The notes beneath the pieces are model-generated. The model had not been told where the DNA came from and made no database searches. It saw only the letters and a list, made by a program, of their open reading frames with translations. DNA of 64,000 nt from Falsigemmobacter intermedius (GTDB lineage Bacteria > Pseudomonadota > Alphaproteobacteria > Rhodobacterales > Rhodobacteraceae), in contig NZ_SBLC01000015.1 of assembly GCF_004054105.1 (NCBI RefSeq), positions 1 to 64,000 on the forward strand, in the 5' to 3' direction. Below are positions 8,655 through 18,160 of this stretch, in pieces (position 1 is the stretch's first letter; the number at the start of each line of letters is the position of its first letter). The position numbers and the translations under genes were made by a program.

Positions 8655-9206
8655 TCAGATTTTTTGCCCGCTCAGCGCGTCATCGAGCCGCTGAGCGGCC
8701 TTTTTTACGTCTTCCTGGCGGGGATGTATAGCAAGCGCCGCGCGGTAAGCTTTCAGCGCCTCAGCCTTCAGCCCGGTCTCTTCAAGGATGGCACCGATAC
8801 CGGCAAGGGCCACGAAATTCTGCGGGTTCAGCTCCAGGGCACGCTGCAGATCCGCCACCGCCGGGCCATAGCGGCCCGACCGGAAATAAGCCGAGGCCCG
8901 CAGATTGAAGCCTTCGGCAAAGTCAGGCGCGTGATCCGTCAGCGCGGTCAGATGGCCGATGGCCTTGTCATACTCCCCCTCTGCCAGCGCGTCGCGCCCG
9001 CGTTTGAGCAGAAGATCCAGCGCTGCGGATCCGGATTTCGACCATTCCTCAATGAGTTGGCGCTCAGTCCGCCGCCAGCCCTCATTATCGGGCCGTGCCA
9101 GATCGCCCAGCAGCACCTCTGCCCGGGACTGCGCAAAAACACCCCCGGCCGGAAGGGTCAGGGCTGCCGCCACGGCAAGGTTGAGTATGGCAAAGGCGCG
9201 CTTCAT
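8655..9206 (-). CDS. Periplasmic TPR-repeat protein
   Basis: The 183-residue product starts with a cleavable signal peptide (MKRAFAILNLAVAAALTLPAG.. ending at VFAQ) and then contains three to four tetratricopeptide repeats between about 55 and 170 ('GEYDKAIGHLTALTDHAPDFAEGFNLRASAYFRSGRYGPAVADLQRALELNPQNF'). TPRs mediate protein contacts; no enzymatic motif is visible. ATG 9206 is chosen because the signal peptide starts there; the longer in-frame start at 9251 would bury it. The stop is 12 bases from the helicase start, so it probably heads the same operon. Confidence 0.85.
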   Translation of the reverse strand: MKRAFAILNLAVAAALTLPAGGVFAQSRAEVLLGDLARPDNEGWRRTERQLIEEWSKSGSAALDLLLKRGRDALAEGEYDKAIGHLTALTDHAPDFAEGFNLRASAYFRSGRYGPAVADLQRALELNPQNFVALAGIGAILEETGLKAEALKAYRAALAIHPRQEDVKKAAQRLDDALSGQKI

Positions 9207-9270
9207 GATAGAAGAGTAATACCGCCCGCGCCGGATACAAAGCCCGCGCAATCACAATCGGGAGAGAAAA

Positions 9271-9558
9271 ATGAGCGCCATTCTGGAAGCCGTGGTCGCT
9301 GAGCTGTCGCAGAAGGACACCTCGGGCTATAACGGCAGCGCCAAATTTGAGATTGAGGGCGAAGGTTCGGTCTATCTTGATGCTGATGGCGTGCGCATCA
9401 GCGATGAGGACGCCGATGTGACCCTGAAAGCCAGCCTTGAGACCTTCCGCGGCCTTTTTGAGGGCGATGTGAACCCGACCATGGCCTTTATGACCGGCAA
9501 ACTGAAGATCGACGGCTCGATGGGCCGCGCCATGGCGCTGGCCTCCGTTCTTTCGTGA
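9271..9558 (+). CDS. SCP2 sterol-binding domain protein
   Basis: The 95-residue protein is almost entirely an SCP2 fold: 'GSAKFEIEGEGSVYLDADGVRISDEDADVTLKASLETFRGLFEGDVNPTMAFMTGKLKIDGSMGRAMAL'. Family members hold lipids or fatty acyl-CoA in a hydrophobic tunnel. GGGAGAG lies just before ATG 9271. Its stop overlaps the GTG start of the next gene by four bases (GTGA), a sign of translational coupling with the hydrolase. The lipid-related setting agrees with the beta-oxidation genes downstream. Confidence 0.92.
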   Translation: MSAILEAVVAELSQKDTSGYNGSAKFEIEGEGSVYLDADGVRISDEDADVTLKASLETFRGLFEGDVNPTMAFMTGKLKIDGSMGRAMALASVLS

Positions 9559-10484
9559 CGGGAGGGCCCGCGTGGCCGATCTGCCCGCCCGGGCGTGAGC
9601 TTCGGCTCACTGCGGCGGATGGCATCGGGCTGCGCGCAGTCCTCTGGCCGCGGCCCGACGCCTGCGGCAGCGTGCTGATCCTCAGCGGGCGCACCGAATA
9701 TGCCGAGAAATATGGCGAGGCGGCCCTGGCGCTGCAGGCCGCAGGTTTCAGCGCCGCCACCATCGACTGGCGCGGCCAGGGCCTGTCCCAGCGCCTTCTG
9801 CCGGACCCGCGCAAAGGCCATGTGAGCCGTTTTACCGATTATCAGCTGGATCTTGCGGCCCTGACCGCAGAATTGCGGGCTCCGGAGTTTCCGGGGCCCT
9901 TTTTTCTGCTCGCCCATTCCATGGGGGGTGCCATCGCGCTGCGGGCTCTGGCGGAGGGGCTTTCGGTCCGGGCGGCCGCCTTTCTGGCGCCGATGTGGGG
10001 GATCCGGATGCCCGCTCCGATCGGCGGACTTGCGCTGCAAAGCCTTGCGGCAGCGGCCCGCACACCTCTGGCAGCGCATTATGCCCCGCCCCCGGCGGGC
10101 GGCGCCGCCCCGTCGTTCCGGATCGCGGATTTCGCAGGCAATCCGCTGACCAGTGATCCCCGGCGCTGGCGCGAGATGGCAGACTATCTGTGCGCCTGCC
10201 CCGACCGCGATATTGCCGGGCCGACCATCGGCTGGCTGGCCGAAGCCCTGGCCGAATGCCGCGCGCTGCGCAGCCTGCCCTCTCCCTCGCTTCCCGCGTT
10301 GATCCTCACCGGCGGGCAGGAGCGCATCGTCAGCCGGACCGCCATCCGCCACCGCCTGGCTGCCTGGCCCGAAGCCTTCTGCCACGAGGAGCCCGAGGCC
10401 GCCCATGAGCTGCTGATGGAGTGTCAGGAGATCCGTGATTCGACGCTTGCAAGGGTGGCACGCTTCTTTCGCGCCGCCCTCTGA
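9555..10484 (+). CDS. Alpha/beta hydrolase, lysophospholipase-like
   Basis: The 309-residue protein has the serine hydrolase fold: 'DWRGQGLSQR' (oxyanion/lid region, about 75-84), the nucleophile elbow AHSMGG (about 119-124, Ser at the centre), an acidic residue in the 'LILTGGQERIVS' strand (about 250-262) and a late His in 'EEPEAAHELLME' (about 279-290). The pattern is that of monoacylglycerol lipase/lysophospholipase L2. Translation starts at GTG 9555, overlapping the SCP2 stop. It likely releases fatty acids from a lipid ester; the true substrate cannot be read from sequence. Confidence 0.85.
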   Translation: MTGGPAWPICPPGRELRLTAADGIGLRAVLWPRPDACGSVLILSGRTEYAEKYGEAALALQAAGFSAATIDWRGQGLSQRLLPDPRKGHVSRFTDYQLDLAALTAELRAPEFPGPFFLLAHSMGGAIALRALAEGLSVRAAAFLAPMWGIRMPAPIGGLALQSLAAAARTPLAAHYAPPPAGGAAPSFRIADFAGNPLTSDPRRWREMADYLCACPDRDIAGPTIGWLAEALAECRALRSLPSPSLPALILTGGQERIVSRTAIRHRLAAWPEAFCHEEPEAAHELLMECQEIRDSTLARVARFFRAAL

Positions 10485-10575
10485 GCCACCCGCAACACAG
10501 GCCACAGGCAGAACCCGCCTGGCCGTGCCGCAACCGGCAGATGTGACGCTGCGTGACTGCCCTGCCTGCGTCAGC

Positions 10576-10604
10576 TTGACGCAACGTTACGTTTACGTCA
10601 ACGT
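10576..10604. promoter_or_regulatory. ACGT-rich palindromic operator upstream of the MerR gene
   Basis: TTGACG (10576-10581) and CGTCAA (10596-10601) are inverted copies. Four ACGT blocks lie at 10584, 10589, 10595 and 10601. The inner TTACGTTTACGTCAA (10587-10601) resembles the ACGT-type sites described for LiuR-like MerR regulators of acyl-CoA catabolism. It lies 63 bases before the MerR start, so autoregulation and control of the operon are inferred. Confidence 0.6.
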
Positions 10605-10666
10605 CATGCAGCGACTATCTTCAGCCTGAGCCCCGGTGTGAGCAGACCGGGAACGGAGGACCCGGT

Positions 10667-11077
10667 TTGAAAGACGATCAGATCCACCCCGAAGTCATGA
10701 CCATCCGCGAAATGTGCGACGCCTTCGACGTCACCCCGCGGACCTTGCGCTTTTATGAGGCGAAGGAACTGCTGTTCCCGATCCGTGACGGACAAAAGCG
10801 CCTCTTCACCCGGCGCGATCGCGGGCGGCTGAAGCTGATCCTGCGCGGCAAACGCTTCGGTTTTGCCCTCGAGGAAATCCGCCAGCTGCTCGATCTTTAT
10901 GATCGCGGCGATCAGCAGGAAGAACAGCTTACCCGCACCTATAAAATCGCTCATGAGCGCCTCGCCGATATGGAGCGGCAGCGTGATGAGCTGAACGTGG
11001 CCATCGCCGAGCTGAAAAGCCAGCTCGAATGGGGGGCCGAACTGCTCGCCTCCTTCCGCCGTCCGGCCGCCGAATGA
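10667..11077 (+). CDS. MerR family regulator of acyl-CoA degradation (LiuR-like)
   Basis: The 136-residue protein has an N-terminal MerR winged helix ('[69 protein letters not shown]', about 11-80) and a coiled-coil dimerisation helix to about 125. It has no Cys cluster of the metal-sensing MerR type, so the ligand is probably a CoA ester. The start is TTG 10667, because GGAGGA ends six bases earlier; ATG 10697 is the alternative. It directly precedes two acyl-CoA dehydrogenases, thiolase and a FadB-type gene, which are its likely targets. Confidence 0.88.
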   Translation: MKDDQIHPEVMTIREMCDAFDVTPRTLRFYEAKELLFPIRDGQKRLFTRRDRGRLKLILRGKRFGFALEEIRQLLDLYDRGDQQEEQLTRTYKIAHERLADMERQRDELNVAIAELKSQLEWGAELLASFRRPAAE

Positions 11078-11111
11078 ATTGAGAGCGCCCCCGGGCGTCA
11101 GGGAGAAGACC

Positions 11112-12887
11112 ATGCCGATCTATAATGCCCCCGTGAGTGACCTGCAGTTTCTGCTTCAGGATGTTTTCAAGGTCACCCAAAGCGACATCCCCGGCTATGC
11201 CGATCTGGAGCGCGATTTCACCGGCGCGGTGCTGGATGAGGCAGGCAAACTGGCCTCCGGCGTGCTGGCCCCCCTGAACTTCTCCGGCGACCGCGAGGGT
11301 TGCCGGATTGAGGGGACTGAGGTTTTCACCCCGAAAGGCTTCAAAGAGGCCTTTGAGGCCCTGAAAGAGGGCGGATGGAACGGCCTCGATCTGCCCGAAG
11401 AATATGGCGGCCAGAACCTGCCCTATCTTCTGGCCACCGCCGTGGGCGAGATCATGGTCTCGGCCAATATGGCCTTTAACATGTATCAGGGCCTGACCCA
11501 TGGCGCGATCTCAGCGATCCTCGCCGCCGGGACCGAAGAGCAGAAGACCACCTATCTGCCGAAGATGACTTCGCTGGAATGGACCGGCACCATGAACCTG
11601 ACGGAGCCTCATGCGGGCACCGATCTGGGCATGATCCGCACCAAAGCCGAGCCGCAGGCGGATGGCAGCTATAAAATCACCGGCACCAAGATCTTCATCT
11701 CGGCCGGTGAACATGACATGGCCGAAAACATCATCCACCTCGTGCTGGCCAAAGCGCCCGGTGGCGGCGAAGGCACCAAAGGCATCTCGCTGTTCATCGT
11801 GCCCAAGTTCCTGGTGAATGCCGATGGCTCGCTCGGGGCGCGCAATGGCGTGACGGTGGGCAATATCGAAGAGAAGATGGGCATTCACGGCAATGCCACC
11901 TGCGTGATGAATTATGACGGCGCGACCGGCTGGCTGCTGGGCGAGCTTCATAAAGGCATGAAGCATATGTTCGTCATGATGAACGAGGCCCGCGTGGGCG
12001 TGGGCCTTCAGGGCTATGCCCAGGCCGCCGCCGCCTATCAGAACGCCGTCGTCTATGCGACCGAGCGTCTGCAGGGCCGCGCCGTCACCGGCAAAGCCAA
12101 CCCGGAAGGCCCGGCAGATCCGCTGATCGTGCATCCCGATATCCGCCGCGCGCTGATGGATCAGAAGAGCTTTGTCGAAGGGGCCCGGGCCTTCACCCTC
12201 TGGGCCGCGACGCTTCTCGATCGCACCCATCGTCTCGGCGACAAAGACGCCGAAGGGCTGGTTTCGCTGCTCACCCCGGTCATCAAGGGCTTCCAGACCG
12301 ATAAGGGCTTTGAGTCCGCCGTTCAGGCGCAGCAGATCTATGGCGGCCACGGCTATATCGAAGAACAGGGCATGTCGCAGTTCGTCCGCGATGCCCGGAT
12401 CGCCATGATCTATGAAGGCGCCAATGGCATTCAGGCGCTGGATCTGGTGGGCCGCAAGCTGGCCTCTGACGGCGGCAAAAACGTCATGGCCTTCTTCGAT
12501 CTGGTGAAGGCCGAGTGCAAAGCCCATGAGGGCGACGACCGTATGAAGCCCTTTACCGAGGCGCTGAAAGCGGCCTCAAAGCAGCTTCAGGCGGCGGGGA
12601 TGTATTTCATGCAAAATGGCATGAAAAATCCCGATGCCGCGCTCTCGGGCTCTTATGATTTCATGCATCTGACCGGCCATGTCTGCCTGGGCCTGATGTG
12701 GACCCGCATGGCAAAGGCCGCGACAGAGGCACTGGAGGCGGGGACCGTGGATCCTGCTTTCGCAGAAGCCAAAATCGCGACGGGGCGCTATTATATGGCC
12801 CGACACCTGCCCGCCTGCGCGATGCATCTCGCCCGTATCGAAAGCGGCGCCGGGACCGTCATGGCGCTCTCTGCGGATCAGTTCTGA
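11112..12887 (+). CDS. Long-form acyl-CoA dehydrogenase (DmdC/FadE-type)
   Basis: The 591-residue flavoprotein has the start [19 protein letters not shown] typical of the long Rhodobacterales acyl-CoA dehydrogenases, an FAD-binding middle domain ('[21 protein letters not shown]', about 163-183), the helical C domain with '[42 protein letters not shown]' including the catalytic-region Glu, and the extra C-terminal domain of about 120 residues. It oxidises acyl-CoA to trans-2-enoyl-CoA. The subfamily includes DmdC, which acts on 3-methylmercaptopropionyl-CoA, but these features do not fix the substrate. GGGAGAA precedes ATG 11112; an upstream TTG at 11079 is less likely. Confidence 0.92.
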   Translation: MPIYNAPVSDLQFLLQDVFKVTQSDIPGYADLERDFTGAVLDEAGKLASGVLAPLNFSGDREGCRIEGTEVFTPKGFKEAFEALKEGGWNGLDLPEEYGGQNLPYLLATAVGEIMVSANMAFNMYQGLTHGAISAILAAGTEEQKTTYLPKMTSLEWTGTMNLTEPHAGTDLGMIRTKAEPQADGSYKITGTKIFISAGEHDMAENIIHLVLAKAPGGGEGTKGISLFIVPKFLVNADGSLGARNGVTVGNIEEKMGIHGNATCVMNYDGATGWLLGELHKGMKHMFVMMNEARVGVGLQGYAQAAAAYQNAVVYATERLQGRAVTGKANPEGPADPLIVHPDIRRALMDQKSFVEGARAFTLWAATLLDRTHRLGDKDAEGLVSLLTPVIKGFQTDKGFESAVQAQQIYGGHGYIEEQGMSQFVRDARIAMIYEGANGIQALDLVGRKLASDGGKNVMAFFDLVKAECKAHEGDDRMKPFTEALKAASKQLQAAGMYFMQNGMKNPDAALSGSYDFMHLTGHVCLGLMWTRMAKAATEALEAGTVDPAFAEAKIATGRYYMARHLPACAMHLARIESGAGTVMALSADQF

Positions 12888-12937
12888 CCCCTTTGGGGGG
12901 CGCGCCCCTCGCGCCCCCGGCTCTGCCCGAGGACCCC

Positions 12938-13150
12938 ATGCCCAAGCGCTTCCGCCTGACGCGACGTTTTCCTGCAGCCATGACCGAAGACGGCTACCGT
13001 CGCCTGAAGCGCTTTGCGGCAGAGGCCGGTCTGGATGAGGGCGAAGCTTTGTCGTTTCTCTTTGAGCATTTCGACAGCGTGACAGACCGCGAAGCGCTGC
13101 AGCACCGCCTGCGGCTCTTCAACTCTGAGCTTGAGGCCCGCAAAGGCTGA
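12938..13150 (+). CDS. Small conserved-type protein of unknown function
   Basis: This 70-residue basic protein (MPKRFRLTRRFPAAMTEDGYRR...) lies 50 bases after one acyl-CoA dehydrogenase and 25 before the next, on the same strand. It starts with a very basic segment, then two or three predicted helices ('EDGYRRLKRFAAEAGLDEGEALSFLFEHFDSV', 'DREALQHRLRLFNSELEARKG'). I see no signal peptide, metal site or known motif. The helical layout resembles small regulatory or ribbon-helix-helix-like proteins, but I cannot assign a family. The position suggests it acts with the dehydrogenases. A longer in-frame start at 12698 lies inside the previous gene and is rejected. Confidence 0.7.
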   Translation: MPKRFRLTRRFPAAMTEDGYRRLKRFAAEAGLDEGEALSFLFEHFDSVTDREALQHRLRLFNSELEARKG

Positions 13151-13175
13151 ATGACCTCTGGGAGGAGGAGAGGAT

Positions 13176-14330
13176 ATGACATTTCCGATGATCGCATCCG
13201 CCTGGATGACCGATGAGCACAAAATGCTCGCTGAGATGACCCGCGATTTCATCAACCGCGAATGGGTGCCGCAGTATGAACGCTGGCGCCACCAGGGAGA
13301 GATGGACCGCGAGACCTGGACGCAATGCGGCGATCTGGGGCTCCTGCTGCCCTCGGCTCCCGAGGAATATGGCGGCGCGGGCGGCGATTTCGGCCATGAA
13401 GCCGTGATCCTGATGGAGGGGGCGCGGGCGAACCTCTCCTCCTGGGGCCACGGCATCCACAGCTGCATTGTCGGTCATTACATCCTGAGCTACGGCACCG
13501 AAGAGCAAAAGCAGCGCTGGCTGCCCAAAATGGCGAAGGGTGAACTGGTTGCAGCCCTCGCCATGACCGAACCCTCTGGTGGTTCGGATGTGCAGAACCT
13601 CAAAACCCGCGCCGTGTGGGATGGCAATATCTATCGGCTGAACGGGTCAAAGACCTTCATCACCAACGGCAGACACGCCGATCTGATCCTCGTGGCGGCG
13701 AAAACCGATCCCACCCAGCGCGCCCGCGGCACCTCGCTGATCATGGTGGAGACCTGGGACGCCCCCGGCTTCCGCCGCGGCCGCAAGCTGGAAAAGCTTG
13801 GCATGAAATCCGCCGATACCTCGGAGCTCTTCTTCGACGATGTCCCGGTGCCGCCGGATAACATCCTCGGCGGCGAAGTGGGGCAGGGCTTTTACCAGAT
13901 GATGAAGCAACTCCCCCAGGAGCGGCTCTCAATCGGCTGCACCGCCGTCGGCGCCATGGAAGGCGCGGTCGAGCGCACCATCCAATACTGCAAAGAGCGC
14001 GAAGCCTTCGGCCAGCCGATCATCAATTTCCAGAACACCCGCTTCAAACTGGCCGAGTGCAAAACCAATACCTTCGTCGCCCGCAGTTTCCTTGACGCCT
14101 GCATCACGGCCCATCTGAAGGGAGAGCTGACGGTCGAACAGGCGGCTATGTGCAAATACTGGCTGACCGACCTGCAGTTCCAGGTGCTCGATGAATGCGT
14201 CCAGCTGCACGGGGGCTACGGGTATATGCAGGAATATGCCGTCGGCGAAATGTGGTCGGACGCCCGTGTTCAGCGGATCTACGGCGGCACCAATGAAATT
14301 ATGAAAGAACTGATCGGCCGCACGCTGTGA
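13176..14330 (+). CDS. Acyl-CoA dehydrogenase (short form)
   Basis: The 384-residue enzyme is a standard acyl-CoA dehydrogenase: N-terminal helical domain, beta domain with '[20 protein letters not shown]' (about 128-147) and '[15 protein letters not shown]', and C-terminal helical domain with '[23 protein letters not shown]' and the '[20 protein letters not shown]' ending, whose Glu is the usual catalytic base. It transfers electrons through electron-transfer flavoprotein while forming enoyl-CoA. A purine-rich GGGAGGAGGAGAGG stretch precedes ATG 13176. Substrate chain length is not evident; having two dehydrogenases in one operon suggests two chain-length or branched-chain specificities. Confidence 0.93.
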   Translation: MTFPMIASAWMTDEHKMLAEMTRDFINREWVPQYERWRHQGEMDRETWTQCGDLGLLLPSAPEEYGGAGGDFGHEAVILMEGARANLSSWGHGIHSCIVGHYILSYGTEEQKQRWLPKMAKGELVAALAMTEPSGGSDVQNLKTRAVWDGNIYRLNGSKTFITNGRHADLILVAAKTDPTQRARGTSLIMVETWDAPGFRRGRKLEKLGMKSADTSELFFDDVPVPPDNILGGEVGQGFYQMMKQLPQERLSIGCTAVGAMEGAVERTIQYCKEREAFGQPIINFQNTRFKLAECKTNTFVARSFLDACITAHLKGELTVEQAAMCKYWLTDLQFQVLDECVQLHGGYGYMQEYAVGEMWSDARVQRIYGGTNEIMKELIGRTL

Positions 14331-14410
14331 CCCAGGTGCCCGCCCATATCCGCGGCCCGGCGCTCAGCCGCAGCCCGTCATGGCCGCGCCAGCACGGCCG
14401 GCCTCCGGCG

Positions 14411-14435
14411 GGAGTATTTGGAAAAACCCAAAAGC
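14411..14435 (+). repeat. GGAGTATTT intergenic repeat, copy 1
   Basis: Starts with GGAGTATTT and ends CCCAAAAGC after an A-rich middle. It shares this form with copies at 14594, 20637, 26528 and 27658, all between genes. Confidence 0.7.
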
Positions 14436-14593
14436 GCGCCCTGCCCGCGGCCTGCAGGCTGCTGACAGGGCGACTTTGGCTTTTGCGGTCATCGGCTCTC
14501 CAGCCTGTACCGCAGGGCCAGATTGCGCAGGGTTTGGTTACCAAACTTTTAAAAGATGTCGCAAAAACCGCGCATCCCCCGAAAACGCGCCTG

Positions 14594-14616
14594 ATTTTGG
14601 CTTTTCTTAAATACTC
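14594..14616 (-). repeat. GGAGTATTT intergenic repeat, copy 2 (inverted)
   Basis: On the minus strand it reads GAGTATTTAAGAAAAGCC then AAAAT. It faces copy 1 at a distance of about 160 bases. Confidence 0.65.
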
Positions 14617-14745
14617 ATCTTCTCAGCTCTCTGCCGCGCTGCCCGGTCAGTGGTTCTGTTCAGCGCCGCAGCGAAGATATCCCCATTCCCCTGTCCCCGA
14701 GGGCAACACCGCCGGAGCAGGGATCTGACGATCCAAGGAGGACCC

Positions 14746-15957
14746 ATGGAAGAGGCTTATATCTATGATGCCGCCCGCACACCGCGCGGCAAGGGGCGGC
14801 CGGACGGCAGCCTGCATGAGGTGACCCCTACCCGTCTCTCGGCAGGCATCCTGAATGCCATAAAGGCGCGCAACGATCTCGACACCGCGGCTATTGAGGA
14901 TGTGATCTGGGGCAATGTCACCCAGGTGGGAGAGCAGGGGGCCTGCCTTGCGCGCACAGCCGTTCTGGCCTCGGATTTTGCCGAAAGCGTGCCGGGCCTG
15001 TCGATCAACCGCTTTTGTGCCTCGGGTATGGAGGCCGTGAACCTGGCCGCCAACCAGGTGCGCGGCGGCGCGGGCATGGCCTATGTCGCGGGCGGCGTTG
15101 AGAGCATGAGCCGCGTGCCCATGGCCTCAGACGGCGGGGCGATCGCGGTCGATCCGCAGGTGGCCGTGGGCAATTACTTCGTACCGCAGGGTATCTCGGC
15201 CGATGTGATTGCCACGGAATATGGCTTCAGCCGGGAGCAGGCGGATGCGCTTTCCGTTGAGAGCCAACGCCGCGCGGCCCAGGCCTGGGCAGAGGACCGC
15301 TTCGCAAAAAGCATCGTTCCGGTGAAAGATATCAACGGGCTGACAATCCTTGATCATGACGAATATATGCGTCCCGGCACCACGATGGAAAATCTGGCCG
15401 CGTTGAAACCTGCCTTCCAGGAGTGGGGCGAGGTCATGCCCGGCTTTGATAAGATCGCCCTGATGAAATACCCGCACCTCGAGCGGATCAGCCACATCCA
15501 CCACGCCGGGAACTCCTCTGGCATCGTGGACGGGGCGGCAGCCGTGCTGATCGGCAACAAAGCCTTTGGCGAAAAATACGGGCTGAAACCCCGCGCGCGG
15601 ATCCGCGCCACCGCCAAGATCGGCACCGATCCCACCATCATGCTGACCGGCCCGGTTCCGGTGACCGAGAAGATCCTGCGCGAGAGCGGCATGTCGATCC
15701 GCGACATTGATCTTTTTGAGGTGAATGAAGCCTTCGCCTCGGTGGTGCTGCGCTTCCAGCAGGCCTTCGGGGTCGACCCTGCGATCGTCAATGTCAACGG
15801 CGGCTCCATCGCCATGGGGCACCCCCTGGGAGCCACGGGGGCCATGATCATCGGTGCGCTGCTCGATGAACTCGAGCGCAGCGGTAAGGGCGTGGGCCTT
15901 GCCACGCTTTGCGTCGCCTCCGGCATGGGCGCCGCGACCATCATTGAACGGGTGTGA
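14746..15957 (+). CDS. Acetyl-CoA C-acyltransferase (thiolase)
   Basis: The 403-residue enzyme cleaves 3-ketoacyl-CoA to acetyl-CoA plus a shortened acyl-CoA, the last step of beta-oxidation. The nucleophilic Cys is C91 in 'INRFCASGMEAVN'. The second half has 'NVNGGSIAMGHPLGATGA' with the catalytic His and 'LCVASGMGAATIIERV' with the second Cys. It starts MEEAYIYDAARTPRGKG at ATG 14746, behind AAGGAGGA; the ORF opens further upstream but without family likeness. The bifunctional hydratase/dehydrogenase follows 7 bases later, a FadA-FadB-type pair. Confidence 0.95.
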   Translation: MEEAYIYDAARTPRGKGRPDGSLHEVTPTRLSAGILNAIKARNDLDTAAIEDVIWGNVTQVGEQGACLARTAVLASDFAESVPGLSINRFCASGMEAVNLAANQVRGGAGMAYVAGGVESMSRVPMASDGGAIAVDPQVAVGNYFVPQGISADVIATEYGFSREQADALSVESQRRAAQAWAEDRFAKSIVPVKDINGLTILDHDEYMRPGTTMENLAALKPAFQEWGEVMPGFDKIALMKYPHLERISHIHHAGNSSGIVDGAAAVLIGNKAFGEKYGLKPRARIRATAKIGTDPTIMLTGPVPVTEKILRESGMSIRDIDLFEVNEAFASVVLRFQQAFGVDPAIVNVNGGSIAMGHPLGATGAMIIGALLDELERSGKGVGLATLCVASGMGAATIIERV

Positions 15958-15964
15958 GGGACAG

Positions 15965-18160
15965 ATGAGCGATTTTCACTATGCCGTGGACGGTGATGGT
16001 GTTGCCACCATCACCTGGGATATCCCGAACAAATCGATGAACGTCCTCAGCCTCGCGGGGCTGCAGGAGCTGAGCGATCATATCGACACCGCGCTCGCCG
16101 ATGCCTCCGTCAAAGGCGTCATCATCACTTCCGGCAAGAAAGACTTCGCCGGGGGGATGGATCTCAACATCATCGCCCGCATGAAAGAAGAGGCAGGGGA
16201 CAACCCGGCCAAGGGCGTCTTTGAGGGCGTGATGGCCATGCATGGCGTGCTGCGCAAAATCGAGCGCGCGGGCATGGATCCGAAAACCCTGAAGGGCGGC
16301 AAGCCGATCGTCGCCGCCCTGCCCGGCACCGCGCTTGGCATCGGACTTGAACTGCCGCTGGCCTGCCACCGCATCATCGCAGCCGATAATCCAAAAGCCA
16401 AAATCGGCCTGCCGGAAATTATGGTCGGCATCTTCCCGGGCGCGGGCGGCACCACCCGGGTGGTGCGCAAGCTGGGCGTGATGATGGCGGCCCCGGTGAT
16501 CCTGGAGGGCAAACTCAATGACCCGAAAACGGCCCAGAGCATCGGGCTGATTGATGAGGTCGTGGCCCCCGATCAGCTTCTGGCGCGCGCAAAAGAATGG
16601 GTGCTGAGCGCAAAGCCCGCGGAGTTGCCGAAGCCCTGGGACCAGAAGGGCTATAAGCTGCCGGGCGGCGCGCCCTATACGCCTCAGGGCTTCCAGATGT
16701 TCCTTGGCGCCTCTGCCATGGTGCATGGCAAAACCTGGGGCGCTTTCCCGGCGGCCAAGGCACTGCTCTCAGCCGTCTATGAAGGCGCGCTGGTGCCCTT
16801 TGACACAGCGCTGAAGATTGAGGCACGCTGGTTCACCCATGTGCTGATGAACCCCTCTTCGGGGGCAATGATCCGCTCGCTCTTCATCAACAAAGAGGCG
16901 CTGGAAAAAGGCGCGAACCGGCCCAAAGTCCCGGATGAGACGGTGAAAAAGGTCGGTATCCTGGGCGCGGGCATGATGGGGGCGGGCATTGCCTATGTCT
17001 CGGCCATGGCCGGGATTGAGGTGGTGCTGATCGACGCCGCTCAGGAGGCTGCTGAGCGGGGCAAAGGCTACAGCCAGGGGTTGCTGGAAAGGGCCGTCAA
17101 ACGCGGCAAATCCACCGCTGAGAAGATGGCCGAAGTCCTGGGCCGCATCACCCCCACCACCGATTATGCGGCCCTTGAAGGCTGCGATCTGATCGTGGAG
17201 GCGGTCTTTGAGGACCCGAAGGTCAAGGCGGGCGTCACCGCCCAGGCCGAAGCCGTGATCCCCGAGACGGCGATCTTTGCCACCAATACCTCAACCCTGC
17301 CGATCTCAGAGCTTGCCAAAGCCTCAAAGCGGCCGGAGCAGTTCATCGGCATCCACTTCTTCTCGCCGGTCGATAAGATGCTGCTGGTTGAGATCATCAA
17401 GGGCAAAGCGACGGGCGATCGCGCGGTGGCCAAGGCGCTCGATTATGTGCGCCAGATCCGCAAGACGCCGATTGTCGTCAATGACGAGCGCTTCTTCTAC
17501 GCCAACCGCTGCATCATCCCCTATATCAACGAAGGCATGCGGATGGTCGGCGAAGGCACCGAGCCCGCACTGGTGGAAAACGCCGCCCGCCTTTTGGGCA
17601 TGCCGCTGGGGCCGCTGCAACTGGTGGATGAGACTTCGCTCGATCTGGGCAAGAAGATCGCCGTGGCCACCCGCGCGGCCATGGGCAATGCCTATCCCGA
17701 CGGGGCGGTGGATGAGATCATCTTTGGGATGGTTGATGAGGGGCGTCTGGGCAAAAAGGCCAATGCGGGCTTTTACGCCTATGACGCGAATGGCAAACGC
17801 CAGGGTCTGTGGGAGGGTCTCTCAGATCGGTTCCCGCCGGCTGAGACACAGCCCGAACTGACCGAGGTGCAGCACCGTCTGATCCTGGCTCAGGTCCTTG
17901 AGGCGGTCCGCGCCCTGGAGGCCGGGGTTCTGGAAGACATCCGCGAAGGCGACGTCGGCGCGATCCTTGGCTGGGGTTTCATGCCCTGGTCGGGTGGCCC
18001 CTTCGGCTGGCTCGACATCATGGGGGCGGCGAAAGTGGTGGAAATCTGCGACCGGCTGAGCGCAAAGCACGGCCCCCGCTTTGAGGCCCCGAAACTCCTG
18101 CGCGATATGGCCGCGAAGGGTGAGACCTTCTACGGCGGGACGGCCCGCAAAGCCGCCTGA
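15965..18160 (+). CDS. Bifunctional enoyl-CoA hydratase / 3-hydroxyacyl-CoA dehydrogenase (FadB/FadJ-type)
   Basis: The 731-residue multifunctional enzyme carries out steps two and three of beta-oxidation. Residues about 1-200 are a crotonase domain ('SGKKDFAGGMDLNIIARM', 'GTALGIGLELPLACHRIIAAD', 'GLPEIMVGIFPGAGGTTRVVRK'). The NAD-binding 3-hydroxyacyl-CoA dehydrogenase domain starts near 323 ('KVGILGAGMMGAGIAYVSAMAG', a GxGxxG fold) and includes 'GIHFFSPVDKMLLVEIIKG'. Two C-terminal domains follow ('FFYANRCIIPYINEGMRM'). Start ATG 15965 is 7 bases after the thiolase stop. Its last 31 bases overlap the 3' end of the Hint-domain gene on the other strand. Confidence 0.95.
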   Translation: MSDFHYAVDGDGVATITWDIPNKSMNVLSLAGLQELSDHIDTALADASVKGVIITSGKKDFAGGMDLNIIARMKEEAGDNPAKGVFEGVMAMHGVLRKIERAGMDPKTLKGGKPIVAALPGTALGIGLELPLACHRIIAADNPKAKIGLPEIMVGIFPGAGGTTRVVRKLGVMMAAPVILEGKLNDPKTAQSIGLIDEVVAPDQLLARAKEWVLSAKPAELPKPWDQKGYKLPGGAPYTPQGFQMFLGASAMVHGKTWGAFPAAKALLSAVYEGALVPFDTALKIEARWFTHVLMNPSSGAMIRSLFINKEALEKGANRPKVPDETVKKVGILGAGMMGAGIAYVSAMAGIEVVLIDAAQEAAERGKGYSQGLLERAVKRGKSTAEKMAEVLGRITPTTDYAALEGCDLIVEAVFEDPKVKAGVTAQAEAVIPETAIFATNTSTLPISELAKASKRPEQFIGIHFFSPVDKMLLVEIIKGKATGDRAVAKALDYVRQIRKTPIVVNDERFFYANRCIIPYINEGMRMVGEGTEPALVENAARLLGMPLGPLQLVDETSLDLGKKIAVATRAAMGNAYPDGAVDEIIFGMVDEGRLGKKANAGFYAYDANGKRQGLWEGLSDRFPPAETQPELTEVQHRLILAQVLEAVRALEAGVLEDIREGDVGAILGWGFMPWSGGPFGWLDIMGAAKVVEICDRLSAKHGPRFEAPKLLRDMAAKGETFYGGTARKAA

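Larger units (their letters stand above)
14331..14745. other. 415-base gap with two inverted GGAGTATTT repeats
   Basis: No convincing gene lies here. The stretch holds one repeat copy at 14411-14435 and an inverted copy at 14594-14616, and ends in the AAGGAGGA ribosome site of the thiolase gene (14735-14742). The two copies could pair in RNA. A promoter for the thiolase operon may be here but I cannot place it. Confidence 0.6.
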
